Below are positions 31,996-42,266 of a stretch of DNA of 42,266 bases, one piece after another. Origin of the DNA: Phaeoceros laevis (Eukaryota; Anthocerotophyta; Anthocerotopsida; Notothyladales); assembly GCA_049999765.1 (NCBI GenBank), contig JBNGIQ010009346.1, positions 1 through 42,266 on the forward strand, given 5' to 3'. The position numbers were made by a program, and so were the translations under genes. A model generated the notes under the pieces. That model worked only from the letters and a program-made list of their open reading frames with translations. It made no database searches and had not been told where the DNA came from. Each line of letters opens with the position of its first letter. Position 1 is the first letter of the stretch.

Positions 31996-34381
31996 TCATT
32001 TGAAGGGCGGTGGCACAGGTGAGAAGATTGATATGGATTCGTGTCTCAAGACAACCTCCGAACCAACCTGACCTTGGAAGTGCAAGCGGGCTTACTTGTA
32101 ATCCAAGCTGAGGTAGTGCAAAAACAATGTCCCAGTTATCTTGATCAAGAAAATTCCGGGGCACTTGCGGACACCATAGCCGTATGCATTGAAGGCACCC
32201 GTTCTATGAGCATTTTTCCCTTCATCTTCCTGCAGGCGCACACTCAATACCGACACGCAATTTAAAGTTCTGGAAGCTTAAGAAGAAAAAGTGTACTAAA
32301 AGTTGGAAGTCTGAGTACTAGTAGAGTTGAACATCTTACATCCCAGCGATCAGGATTGAACACTTGTGGCTGGTGGAAATTTGCAGGGTCCTGGTGCAGC
32401 GCCCTGTTCCAAACCAAAATCCTCCAGCCCTTGGGGATCCTGAAACCTGCACAGTTTTCACAAGTAGAGCAAACTTTTACTTCCTCCAGTGATGAGATCC
32501 GGACGCCTAGTACTTCTAGCTAATAAGTTGAAAGCAGGCTAAAAGGAATGTATGTATGAAGGAGGTTGCCATGTAAATTTACCTTTGTAATCGACGTCTT
32601 TCGACGCCACACGGAATCCCATTGGGGAAAAGCTGACCTTCCTTACGGTCTCGTTTATTAGCTGCGGGGTTCACCACCTTGGGCACCATTACACACAGTC
32701 TGGCAGCAACTGGAAACAAGTCTTGTTGAGATTGAGATATTGCTAGGCTTGGAGGGACTAACTTACATTGGCGGTATAGTGGGAAACAGTGTTGATGTCG
32801 CTGAGGGTGAGAAGCTCCCCTTCTGGTTTAGAATTCCGAATGGCCAAATGCTCTGCCTGGTTCAACAAATTTGCACAAATCACTACACTTGTACTTCAGA
32901 TTTCCCAAGCAATCTTGAGACTAGTACTACTTTCAGGTGGTGGAAGCTCTTCAAAGACATGCATGTATGCAGAATTCATATAGATACGATGAATAGCAGC
33001 AACTTTGTACTTGACCTACCCTCAGCTTCTCCAGTATATCCGGGTCTCTTGCCACGAAAATCGCCAGCCACATGCACATGTAGGCAGTGGCCCTGAAGCC
33101 GGCAAGCAAGAAACTGACCATATTATCACTAACTTCTTCGTCTGTGAGCCCGAAGCCATTTTCATCCGTGGTGGCCATGAACGACTGCAGAAAATCGTGC
33201 TTGTCATCACCACCTTTCTTCTCACGCCGCTCCTTGATGTCCTTGCTTATGAACGTCATAAGCCTGCGTTTAGCCTACAAACAACCAGGCAGCGTCCCTG
33301 TAAATCACCCACATATACTACAGGCCTGCTGTCCAATCTTGACAAATCTAAAAGCTTAATTGAGCTCGTAGAATCAAACAGATACCTGGACAGCCGCGTA
33401 GTGACTTGTTCCGGGGAAGTAGAGAGGAAAGGACCGGATTCCGCCCATGAAAATGTCGAGTTGCTGCACCATCCATTTGGTCAGCTCTTGGGTCGGCTCA
33501 ATGCTCATGAAGGAAGCCAGGATGATGTTGAACATCATCTGCAGACAGCAAGGGCAGAGAAACAGTGGCGTGTAAGACTCAAGATGGTGCTCCTGGCCAT
33601 GGTCATGAATTCTTATCATATATATAAAATTCTAGCTATCAATTGATAAGTTCTACTTAATCCACCGTACTGATGCCAGGTTTACATGCCAGGTGTTTTC
33701 TAACCTCCTTGGTGGCGCTCTCCAGAACCACGGTTCCCTCCTCGCTCCAGCGCTTGAGAGCAGCCCTGATGGCCCTGGTCACAGGAGCGATGCTGTCTCG
33801 CATTGGCTGCGGAGCGGAGATGCCGTCCGTGATGTACTTGCGCAGCCGGATGTGGCGAGGGCCTGATAACACCGCAACAGAATTGGCGCCGTACATCTTC
33901 GCGCTGCCGGGGAAAGCCGCCGGAAACGTCTTGTCGTCAGCCAGCACGAACCTGGTGACTTCCGGCGCCACAGCCAGGACGGATGGCATGCTGAACAGGT
34001 GAGATTTGAAGATTCCAGTTCTGCCGTACCTGCCAAATGCGTGACATTGTTTGCAATGTGATCTTAGCAGCAGGGGAAAACAAACATGTATCAATTGGTA
34101 TTATCTTCCAAGAATTAGCTGGAGTACTGTACTCACTTGGCAATCCTCTTCGTGATGAAGGAGTCTGGATCGCTCCTGAAGCAGCGCAAGAAATCCGCCA
34201 TTTCGCCGACGAGGGGCACGCCCATGGTGCCTGGCGGCAGCTTCAATCCGTCGGGAAGCTTGACAGTAAATGAATAGTACCAGTTGTTGAAGTTCCTCAC
34301 CAGGAAGAGCACCGCAGTGGCCGCAGCCATTGCAATTGCCAGCGCCACAGCCATGGGCGAAGGTATGCTCACTGCTGCCAT
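31996..34381 (-). CDS. Cytochrome P450, CYP85 clan, CYP88 (ent-kaurenoic acid oxidase)-like
   Basis: Nine exons join to 478 residues: 34381-34137, 34029-33705, 33538-33386, 33274-33020, 32856-32767, 32661-32583, 32446-32340, 32229-32096 and 32044-31996. An N-terminal hydrophobic anchor (about 9-28) should place it in the ER. The hinge reads LPPGTMGVPLVGEM, followed by DPDSFITKRIAKYGRTGIFK. The K-helix is INETVRKV (ExxR), then FRIPKGWRILVWNRALHQDP, FNPDRW, and the haem loop YGYGVRKCPG. DPDSF, KYGRTGI and IPKGWxxLVWNRAxHxDP resemble CYP88 enzymes, which oxidise ent-kaurenoic acid in gibberellin synthesis. Several key sites differ: the I-helix AGFRATA lacks the usual acidic residue, Tyr replaces Phe at the start of the haem motif, and the helix after the Cys reads IFLIKI rather than the family's NDLAKLE. 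Substrate is unknown; a divergent paralogue is likely. Confidence 0.82.
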
Positions 34382-34925
34382 CCTGGCTCGCCTTCAGGCC
34401 TATTCACAGGTGCCTCCTTGGAACAAATTTAAAGCTAGCTCAGCGACGACATTCTCCAATCCATATACTGTATGTATCAGTACTGCTATGCGTGTCGATT
34501 TGGTGCCCATCGGATAATAGTAAGGGAACAGTCTGCCTGCCAATTGTTCGTTGAGTCTGCTGCTATTTTTGAATACGGTAGTTATTTGGGAATAACCCCG
34601 AAGTTCCCGAACCACAATAGTCCAAGCTTTTCTTTTGTTTTTTAGTGTCACTTCGATGCCGTGGGCTCATGCAGTACCTTATGTGGGTATCTTGTCTACA
34701 GCAGGCGACCCGAGTCTGGACTGTTGTCTCTTCGATACCTCATCTGAAGATACCCTACTATGGGTACCCTCGCTATCTAGATAGATCACTAGATTCTGAT
34801 TCCTAGCCATAACGGGACATGGTGGGCGATGGGGCCGATCACACCATAACCAGGCAATTCTTGCTAGTGTACAGTAATCTTGAGTGACACGCTGATCTGT
34901 GAATTTCATGAATGTCAGAGCAGTG
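34382..34925. other. Upstream region of the P450
   Basis: 544 bp between the P450 start codon and the end of the PPR remnant. It probably holds the P450 promoter. Nothing else is recognised. Confidence 0.5.
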
Positions 34926-35650
34926 TCAATCCCCACACGCAGACTTCATCCAGAAACGGTGGACGATCTCTGATTTATAACTACGATCTCTCAATCTGCA
35001 ATATGACGATCTTGGTGAGCACTGTCGTGGCAATTATCGCCCATTCCAAGATTCTCGGTGATTAGCAGCTTCGTGCCAGCTGCTGGAGTGCTAATGACAC
35101 CGTATACCAATGCCATTTTCTTAGCATGTCTGAAAAATAAATGCATCTCTTTTCTGTTATCAGACTCTGCCTCTGGCACCAAGTCAGTGTTTGGCTACCT
35201 TCACCTTGTATTCTTGAATACATGCTCTGCAGCTTTGATGAAATGGCATCTCTTTCCTCCCCAAAATAAACTTGAACTCGGGCACATTGTACTTCAACAC
35301 CTGCTTTTGCAGGTTTTTTCCTTGCACCTGCACGCATTCTCATCTTATCAATTGCCTCAACATCCCTCCACATCCCAGCATTGACACATGTATCTGTTAC
35401 CCCTGAGCACATATACAGGCACCTGCATCTTCAGGCTCCATTGCTACAATGTGGTCAAAACATGGTTGTCCTCGCTCACATCACCATGGCCTGTACAGGC
35501 AGTGAGCAAAGACCGCCACCTCATTTTGTCAGTCTGAGTTGGCAAGGTTCTGTTGAGGTTGTGCATGCTGGGAGGCAGACAACTGCTCACCAGCTGGCAT
35601 TTTGTCTATCACGCAATAGCAGTATGCAAAAACTATTTCGTGAATCAGAT
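34926..35650 (-). pseudogene. PPR-DYW pseudogene, C-terminal remnant
   Basis: Reading the minus strand in shifting frames recovers the order of a PPR-DYW protein end: YCYCVIDKMPAG near 35610, TLPTQTDKMRWRSLLTAC then TGHGDV near 35520, VAMEPEDAGA near 35430, NAGMWRDVEAIDKMR near 35375, KKPAKAGVEVQ (E/E+ region), HAKKMALVYGVISTP near 35110 (family HSEKLAxAFGLIxTP), KLLITENLGMGDNCH (family NLRxCxDCH), EIVVI, and finally HRFWMKSACGD before a stop at 34926-34928, where the family ends CSCGDYW. Functional relatives edit organellar RNA as cytidine deaminases. At least four frame changes and several stops break it, so it cannot encode a working editor. Upstream PPR repeats are not recognisable to me. 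Confidence 0.75.
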
Positions 35651-36372
35651 GTCTTGAGTCTGCTCAAGAGAGCAATCTCTGGCCCAACGCACTGTGTTCC
35701 GAATTGCTCATGTGCCATGTGGATAAAGGGTTACTACCAGTGAGCAATTTATGTAGGTTACCATTGACGTAATGGCAGCAATAACCAGATTGCAAAAAGA
35801 AGACTTGTCTAACAAACACGTGTTCCTAAACACACAATAGCTCAGATGGTTGCTAGTTGAAACCCCATTCTAGCCAGCCTACCTTTGTTACACCCTGGAT
35901 AGTCAGCACAAGGCCTGGCTAGCCGACTCTCTCGTCAGAGTCATCACCAGTTGTTCGTCAATTTGGAAGAGGACACAAGCTCTTGAAAACTGTTCACACG
36001 AACATGAGCTCCTGTGGGCTGCAGTCAACTGTCGTGGATTCCACTGTTTTTCTGAAGGACGCAAAAAGCTCAAAGACCATTCATTCACTACTCCTACAAT
36101 GTCAGCGTCCGAACTACGCCTGTCTCATTGTCTCATGGTCACAAAGTCCGATCAGTCTGACTTGACTGATTACACATAGATCTACAGTCCGAATTCAGTC
36201 TGTCTCATGGTCACACCACATCTACTGCAGAATTTCTTGCTGAATTGGCTCATCCAGCCTCAGTGCAGCCCGTTGGCTCAATTCACTTCGTGAATCAGCC
36301 CAAGGTCTACCGCAGCACTTCTCCGTGCTTTTCAAGGCATTGGCTCATCCAGCCTCAGCGCAGCCCGTTGGC
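35651..36372. other. Interval between PPR remnant and LRR-Roc-COR gene
   Basis: It may contain older, unrecognisable PPR sequence at its left end. The right half carries short direct repeats (TGTCTCATGGTCACA near 36131 and 36207) and the first copy of a 95-bp-period duplication of the adjacent gene's 3' end. No intact gene is seen. Confidence 0.5.
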
Positions 36373-36402
36373 TCACTTCACTAGGTGAATCAGCCCCAGG
36401 TC
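36244..36402. repeat. Direct duplication spanning the stop codon of the LRR-Roc-COR gene
   Basis: Copies of about 64 bp at 36244-36307 and 36339-36402 (period 95) both begin ATTGGCTCATCCAGCCTCAG and end AGGTC. The right copy contains the last codons (DLGLIHLVK) and the TGA of the neighbouring gene; the left copy, in the same sense, reads DLGLIHEVN and then its own TGA. Confidence 0.9.
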
Positions 36403-39400
36403 CCCTCCAACTGTACAATGGTCTTCACAGAGGAGAGCCGTGCAAGATGTATCGGCATATACCACCTCGTTCAGCAGGAAACTGCTGTTGAACTCACGAC
36501 AACCTGCGTTGGTATCACGATTGAAAAACTCCTTCATCCAGGTACCTGGGACACTTTGCTGCAGATCCCGCTCCACCAGCGCCCGCAACTCCTCCTCCCA
36601 AGCGGGGTCCGATGGCTGGCTAACTATGCGCCGGGACAAGGCCTCTATAGTGACGTCGTAAACTGGAGTGCCCTGATACCAGGCAACGCTCCCTACAACG
36701 CCTCCTGCCACACTCATGCCCGGTACCACCGCGCCTCCCGCCTTGAGTGCAACAGCTCCTACGTTGACTGCGGCCCTGAGGAAGCCTTGCTGAATCGCAA
36801 ATTTCTTGTCGACTACAAAGAAAGTACGTCCAGACTGGTTGGGCACCTGATGCTCTCCATTCCGCCACTCGCATTGCAGGTGCAACTTTAGTGGCACCAC
36901 CTTCCCGATCTGGAGTGCTTTGGCCACCACTTGCCTAGTTACCCAGCTGACATCCTGTCGTGTCACAAAGATGTGTCGAGCTTGAGGCGAGGAAAGCTGT
37001 TCTCTTGCTGCTGGAAGTAGTACTTGAGCGGCAACCCTTGCGGGTGGTACCGGTCCATCCAGGAGAGCAGCCCCCGAATCTGCACTGCTTTGCAACAATA
37101 CAGCCCCTGCCTCATCCTTCACCTCACCCCAGCTATGCATATAGTTTGGAGTGTTTCCCATCCGGCGTCTCAACTCCTCAACGGTAATCGATTGGTCCTT
37201 ACGATGAACACACAACATGGGCCCGGGGCCGTTGATAGGGAAGCACCCTGGCCTGACGATGCGCTCCTCAAGTGTGACACCTTGGCATCCCTCATGGGAT
37301 GCACAAAAGGAGCGAATTTTGCCAATAAAGTTATGGTGCACGAACTCCAGGGTCAGCTGATGAGGCTGGGAAGATTTGACCATGATATCCACGAAGGAGC
37401 CGGAGGAGCCGCTGAATTCAATGAGGATGTCCATGCCATTCACCCACATACTGACAAAATTTCTTTCCAAGATGCAGCAATCGTTTTTGTCGCGTGTGAC
37501 CCAGTTTTCCATAACAGCATGATTGTGAAACACCACCTGTTTCATTTCATTCAAGAAGCAACGTTAGCAAGTATGAGCAAGACTCGTCCTTGGAAGATGA
37601 CACACGTACCACTAGCCTTGATGGGTTCAGTAGTGCTTGGCTAGGTTACCTGTAAGCGTGGGAAGAAGCCGTCGGTGAGGAACGTTCTGAGATCAGCACA
37701 CTGTAGTCTTCGGCAGACAAACGTGGATCTTGTAGTGAAAGCCTTGGCCTTTCGCCATGTCCTAGGATGCTTCCCTTCTGCAGCCTTGTTGCCCACATCG
37801 TCAAAGATGGCTGGCAGAAAATACCCAGTGTTGGGGTCACCAGGTCTTTCCTCATAGCACAGGTTTAAGAGAAGCATGAGATGAATAAGTTGGTCCGAGG
37901 TCACAGCATCAGAGTCCATGCTAGGGACACTTTTCACTGCTTCCTGCAACAACCAACCGAGATATGTTCTGTCGACAAATCCATTGACAGGTCTCTCCAC
38001 TCGTAGTGCTGGCTTGGAGAAACATGAAAAGAACTGACGACGGCCTTGCCCTTCAAATGAGAAGATGTCGATAAGTTGACCCAGCACGCCATGGCCAAAC
38101 CACCTAGGCTGGGTGACAATGATATTGAGGTTATCATGATATATGACCTCCCCGGAGTTGTGCAAGTAGGCAGCGACTGCTTTGCACTCTTTGTCCTTGC
38201 CCTTCATCTCAACCTCCATTTTGGTCTCCTCAGAAAAAGAACACCTTAAGCAAAGGCTTGCAAACTCGGAAATAGAGATGACAGGACGAGCTTGGAACTC
38301 ACGCTGAAGAATCTTCAAGACACGAGTGCATATGATAGGCTCCATTGGGAGACTATCCAAGGTGCTCATGAGAGATTGTTCCATTTGCTTGCACAACTCT
38401 TGTAACGCCGGATCTTGTCTAGCCAAGGCATTCACAAGAAAGAGATTCTCTCCCACGTTGACTAGGCCGTCAAATTGTCCCTTCAATTTGCTGATGCAGC
38501 CTTTCGCACGATGAAACCATGAATCCACATGAGTGTGTTGTTTCATCAATCTATCCTTGTTGGTGATAACAACCACGACAGAAGGTGCTAGTGCGCCTGG
38601 CTTGTAATTGGAAGCAATGAGACGTAACCAGTAAAGTAGCTCTTCCTCCAATTGAGTTTCCACCTTCATTTGACTTGCTCCATAATCTCCCGGGCTCACA
38701 ATGGGATTGTAAGTTAACACAAACAAAGCAGCGGCACTGTCCCCACTTGGAAACATAACATCATGCAGAGCATGAAATTCCCTCTGGCCAGCAAGATCCC
38801 ATGCAGAGATTCGGAAATCTTTATTCTCCTTGAGAGAATGAATTTCTATGCCTCGCGTTCGCTTATGAAGTTCTCTATCATGTGAGGATTGGCCACACAC
38901 CAATCGTGCCAAGGGTTGATATGGGAAACATATCGTTTTCTGTGCATTGATTTGCATAATTTCCTTCATGGCTTGAAAAAGAGTGGATTTGCCTACATCA
39001 AACAATGATCTACATTTAGTCAGAGTATACTAATAAGGCGTTTGAGAGAAACCACAATTTAATATCTGGTATAGCCTCTCTAAACAAGTCGTCAGTGCTA
39101 GAGTGCAAGTAATCCATGTACATGTGGAGTGGCTTACCAGCATATGCATTTCCACAGAGAATAAGTCGGCAGGATTTGGGCTTTCCCTGAGTCATAGTAG
39201 ACAAAGCATTCCTGAAATCCTTATTGCGATGAATTTCCTCATGTATACCTGCAGCCTTGCCAGCATGTGAAAGTGGAGTCGCACTCAAGTCTACTGTTTC
39301 GATCGTAGTGTTGCGGCGAAGGAGTTCAAAGAAAGTAGCCTCCACTTCCTTCCCTTCGAGTCCTTCGCAGTTGCTCAAGACGATGGATTTGAGCGTCTTG

Positions 39401-40668
39401 TTGCCGCTGAGTGCTGGGAGGATGATAGTGGCCCATTCTGTGGCCGAGTAGGGTGCTCCTCGCAAACTAAGCTCCTTAAGTGACTGGTTAGAGGAAATCA
39501 TGAAAGCGATCAGCTCCGCTGCAGGCCACTCCCCTAGACTTTCACCCATCCTGCTCATCCCGAGTATCTTAAGAGTACTGTTGTCGGTGGCCAAGCAGCG
39601 GACAAGGGCCTCCAGGGCCTTCTGACCCATCTTGTTATAGCTGATGTCCAGTTCCTCCAGCGTGTTGTTTGTCCGCAAACTCTCTGCAAGGCATCCTTCC
39701 CCGTCGTCCTCCAGCCCACAGTTCTGCACTTCCAGCTTCCGAAGGCTGCTGCTGCGATTGTTGGCCAGAATGGCAGCCAGGTGGACCGCCCCGGGCTGTC
39801 CGATCGGGTTCCCAGATATGTCCAGCGTCTTCAAGCCGCCGGTGCCCACATGCATGGGATGAGAAGCAGCTTGCGATTGGGACAGGAGTGCATCGCGAAG
39901 GTGGCCGACTCCCTCTCCTGTCATCCCAATGTCAAGCAAGTTAAGCTCTTGGATAGTGGAGTTGTTGCGGAGCATTGCGGCCAAGTGCTCCACACCCCTG
40001 TCGCCCACTTCTTTACAAAAAGCCAACGTGAGTTTGGTGAGGCTAGTGTTTGTTCGCAAACCCCGGGCAATGTGGCCTATCCCATCTGCTGTCGTGCCTT
40101 TCTGTGCCATGGTGAGGCTTTGGAGCTTGCAATGGGTGGAGTCCAGTAGGTGGGCCAAGTGCTGGCACGCCCTCTCTGTCCCAAATGCTCGGATGTGATG
40201 CATCTGGAGGTGTCGTACAGGGGTGCTCCAGTGTTGAGACATCAAAGCGGAACAAAGCACCTCCAATGCTTGCTCGCCACATTCCGAGCCCAACCATCTC
40301 CAGTCATCATAATCGTTACCGATCTGGAGCTTAAGGTTGCTCTGGGCCTCAGGAAGGGGTAGAGAGGGTGCCAAGGCAAGGAGTAAGCAGAAGCCGAGCA
40401 GGACACGTCCTCGAACCGAATCTTGCACACCTGCTGGTAGCAGCCCCTTCAACTCCGCTGCGCATTCCTCACGCACTGCCACCAACAACTTCTTTACTGA
40501 CTTCCCGAAGAGTTTGATCGTTGCAGATCCGTCACCCTCCCAGCAACGACGTTGCAGAAACGTTCGCAGTTTGTGGGAGAGGGCTCCTGCTGGAGCGAGG
40601 CGAGGCAGCAGCTCCAGGATGTCACCTGCATTCATCATTTCCACAGGGGTTAGTTGTAGACCTGCCAT
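36373..40668 (-). CDS. LRR-Roc-COR (ROCO/TORNADO1-like) GTPase
   Basis: Three exons, 40668-39138, 38992-37650 and 37536-36373, join to 1,345 residues. About 15 ribonuclease-inhibitor-type LRRs span roughly 130-450 (for example LTKLTLAFCKEVGDRGVEHL, LEELDISYNKMGQKALEAL). A Roc GTPase follows: P-loop GNAYAGKS near 504, assembled exactly across the first splice, then DLAGQREF as G3 and TNKDR as G4. A COR-like region extends through FFPRLQ/VVFHNHAVM and NFVSMWVNGMDILIEF. The order LRR-Roc-COR and the length fit TORNADO1 and related plant ROCO proteins (about 1,380 residues), which act in cell polarity and auxin-linked growth. Near 1205-1250 there is an unusual Ala/Gly/Val-rich segment. The start is the first ATG in frame (MAGLQLTPVEMMNAG), but the frame is open and TRN1-like upstream (LHQALRCVVQDLEEEATHLY), so an additional 5' exon is likely. 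Confidence 0.85.
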
Positions 40669-41465
40669 GGTGCAGACGTACAGGTGAGTGGCCTCCTCCT
40701 CCAGATCCTGCACAACGCAACGCAACGCCTGGTGCAGCCTGGCCGACTGCCTCAAGCTGGGATGTTGGACAAACGGAAAGGCTTCAGGAGCGATCTACAC
40801 CCGTGGGATGCCACGGCCCGCTCTTGTAGTAATAACAATGTATCCCTGGAGAGAGACTGGATGGCACGGCAGGGCATCCTGATGAGAGAGGGAGGGATAT
40901 CTCAGCATCCAATCAGGAAAAGTATTTATCTACAGGTAAGAAACGAAACTGAGGCAACTACTTTACTACTGTGCAGCAGCTGTGGACATGTGAGCCAGCA
41001 AATTGGGAGAATTTGTTAAGCAGTCAGCCGGGCGAGCGTTTCACCACCACACGTTCATCAACTTTGTTGAAAGAGAGTTGCGTGAAGGAGGGAAGCAAGT
41101 GGGTTCCTTGAATGTGGCTGTGCATTCGATCCCTGGGTCAATCCAGTGATGTCATGTCACCGCAGATTCCAAGTATCTTTGGACCAGTCAGTCTACTTTA
41201 GTCGGTGGTAACCCGCCCGGAGGCTACTGGACCGACCACTCCAGCTACCACTGTACGACTTTGGGGACTCCCAGCCGGTCAGTGTGCAAACGGGCCACGA
41301 GTACATTGCTAGCCTGGCCCTGGCTGATGAAGCAGTGGAGTGTGATTCACGCTGACGTCATCAGCCGGCATGGCATGTTCGGAACAGCAGCGAAGCAAGG
41401 CTCGTGCACATGTTGTTGCAAGCCTTCGGAACATGATACACTAGTTACGTACTCTTATGTCATGT
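40669..41465. other. Upstream region of the LRR-Roc-COR gene
   Basis: The first 90 bp probably encode the missing N-terminus of that gene on the minus strand. A minus-strand ATG near 40883 opens a short frame that could be part of its first exon, but I could not find a convincing splice. The rest shows no gene. Confidence 0.45.
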
Positions 41466-41945
41466 AATATGAGTTTTTCTTTTGGGAAAACTCATATAAG
41501 AGAACTTAGCATGATAGAAGTCCATGTAATCCAAAAACTCATATTTTTTTAGCAAAATCTCATGCAGGTTTTGTTATATGGAATATGAGTTTTTCTTGTG
41601 GGAAAACTCATATGAGAGAACTTAGCATTATAGAAGTCCATGTAATCCAAAAACTCATATTTTCTTTAGCAAAACCTCATGCAGGTTGTGTTATATGGAA
41701 TATGAGTTTTTCTTGTGGGAAAACTCATGTGAGAGAATTTAGCATGATAGAAATCCATGTAATCCAGAAACTCATATTTTTTTTAGCAAAATCTCATGCA
41801 GGTTCTATTATATGGAATATGAGTTTTTCTTGTGGGAAAACTCATATGAGAGAACTTAGCATGATAGAAATCCATGTAATCCAGAAACTCATATTTCTTT
41901 TAGCAAAACCTCATGCAGGTTCTATTATGGGAAAACTCATATCAT
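41466..41945. repeat. Tandem array of four 116-117 bp AT-rich units
   Basis: Units start at 41466, 41582, 41699 and 41816; the last is truncated. Each begins AATATGAGTTTTTCTTGTGG and contains a hairpin with arms ATATGAGTTTT and AAAACTCATAT around a 9-nt loop, then CTTAGCATGATAGAA, CCATGTAATCCA, another AAACTCATAT and CTCATGCAGGTT. Units differ at a few percent of sites. Because the later period is 117, a frame stays open across three units (39 residues each); I regard that as a by-product of period length. Confidence 0.95.
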
Positions 41946-42266
41946 AGAGGCTAGCAGCAAGCGGCAACAGGGGCGAGCGGGAGCCGTGCCTTGAGCAGAG
42001 GCACTGCATGTGCTCAACGCACTCTTGCCATGGCCAAATGGCATCACAAGGAACGCCATGACCAGAAGCTCAAAGCTTAAAAAACAAAGAAGCCCTAACT
42101 CATGCGTTCATTTTCTTACGGCTCGCGTTCGTCTGTCCCGGGCAGAGCCTAGCTCCCCGGAAGGTAGGGAGGGTAGGACCCAGCAGGGAACCGGGCAGCC
42201 CGGGTAGGGAAGGAAGGGGAAGGGCGGGTAGGAGGGGCGGGTAGGAGGGGAGCGGGTTGGGGGGGG
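41946..42266. other. Right end, G-rich low-complexity terminus
   Basis: The last 120 bp become increasingly G-rich on the plus strand, with repeated GGGTAGG and GGGCGGGTAGGAGGGG motifs ending in a G run. Several runs of three or more G could form G-quadruplexes. No gene is recognised. Confidence 0.6.

Noticed and set aside
33005-33646. 213-codon plus-strand open frame
   Set aside because: It runs antisense through P450 exons 3 and 4 and their intron; the P450 motifs and splice sites are far stronger evidence.
37024-37644. 206-codon plus-strand open frame
   Set aside because: It is antisense to the third LRR-Roc-COR exon and the adjoining intron.
41466-41945. CRISPR-like array
   Set aside because: Units are contiguous 116-117 bp repeats without unique spacers, in a plant nuclear context.
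41585-41947. Repeat protein encoded by the 117-bp array
   Set aside because: The first period is 116 bp and breaks the frame, and there is no flanking gene structure; the open frame follows from the later period being divisible by three.

Overview
The window is nuclear DNA of a land plant. Genes have short GT-AG introns (about 51 to 305 bp) and are densely packed, and the proteins include plant lineages: a kinesin-14 with a calponin-homology domain, a TORNADO1-like LRR-Roc-COR protein, a CYP85-clan P450 and the remains of a DYW-type PPR gene. Compact genes, tiny introns and many DYW-type PPRs suggest a lycophyte such as Selaginella; this is inference, not proof. Two runs of N (3875-3974 and 18352-18361) mark a draft assembly. 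All exon maps below were made by reading splice sites and checking that phases join.

Layout. 487-15116 holds two divergently transcribed, head-to-head paralogues, each a giant two-exon gene for a protein of about 2,277 residues: conserved N-terminal region, coiled coils, propeller-like repeats, a GBP-like GTPase core, a long Cys/His-rich region and a C-terminal VWA domain. 15450-28513 is a housekeeping block: MIA40 (minus), EFG1 (plus), a CH-domain kinesin-14 with 19 exons (minus), SAP18 (minus, six exons) and APC10 (plus, six recognisable exons, with an apparent frame break near its start). 28514-36372 is more decayed: a MITE-like inverted-repeat element, a frameshifted HSPA12/HSP70-like gene with worn nucleotide-binding motifs, a divergent CYP88-like P450 with nine exons, and a broken PPR-DYW pseudogene. 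36373-40668 is a three-exon LRR-Roc-COR gene. The right end carries four copies of a 116-117 bp AT-rich repeat and a G-rich terminus.

Working together. The housekeeping genes act in unrelated processes (mitochondrial intermembrane-space import, 18S rRNA maturation, microtubule transport, histone deacetylation and splicing, the anaphase-promoting complex), and their adjacency looks incidental. MIA40/EFG1 and SAP18/APC10 are divergent pairs with short shared upstream regions. The most unusual content is the head-to-head GTPase-VWA pair; I cannot name a characterised plant protein with this architecture. Its divergent arrangement permits shared control, which is untested.
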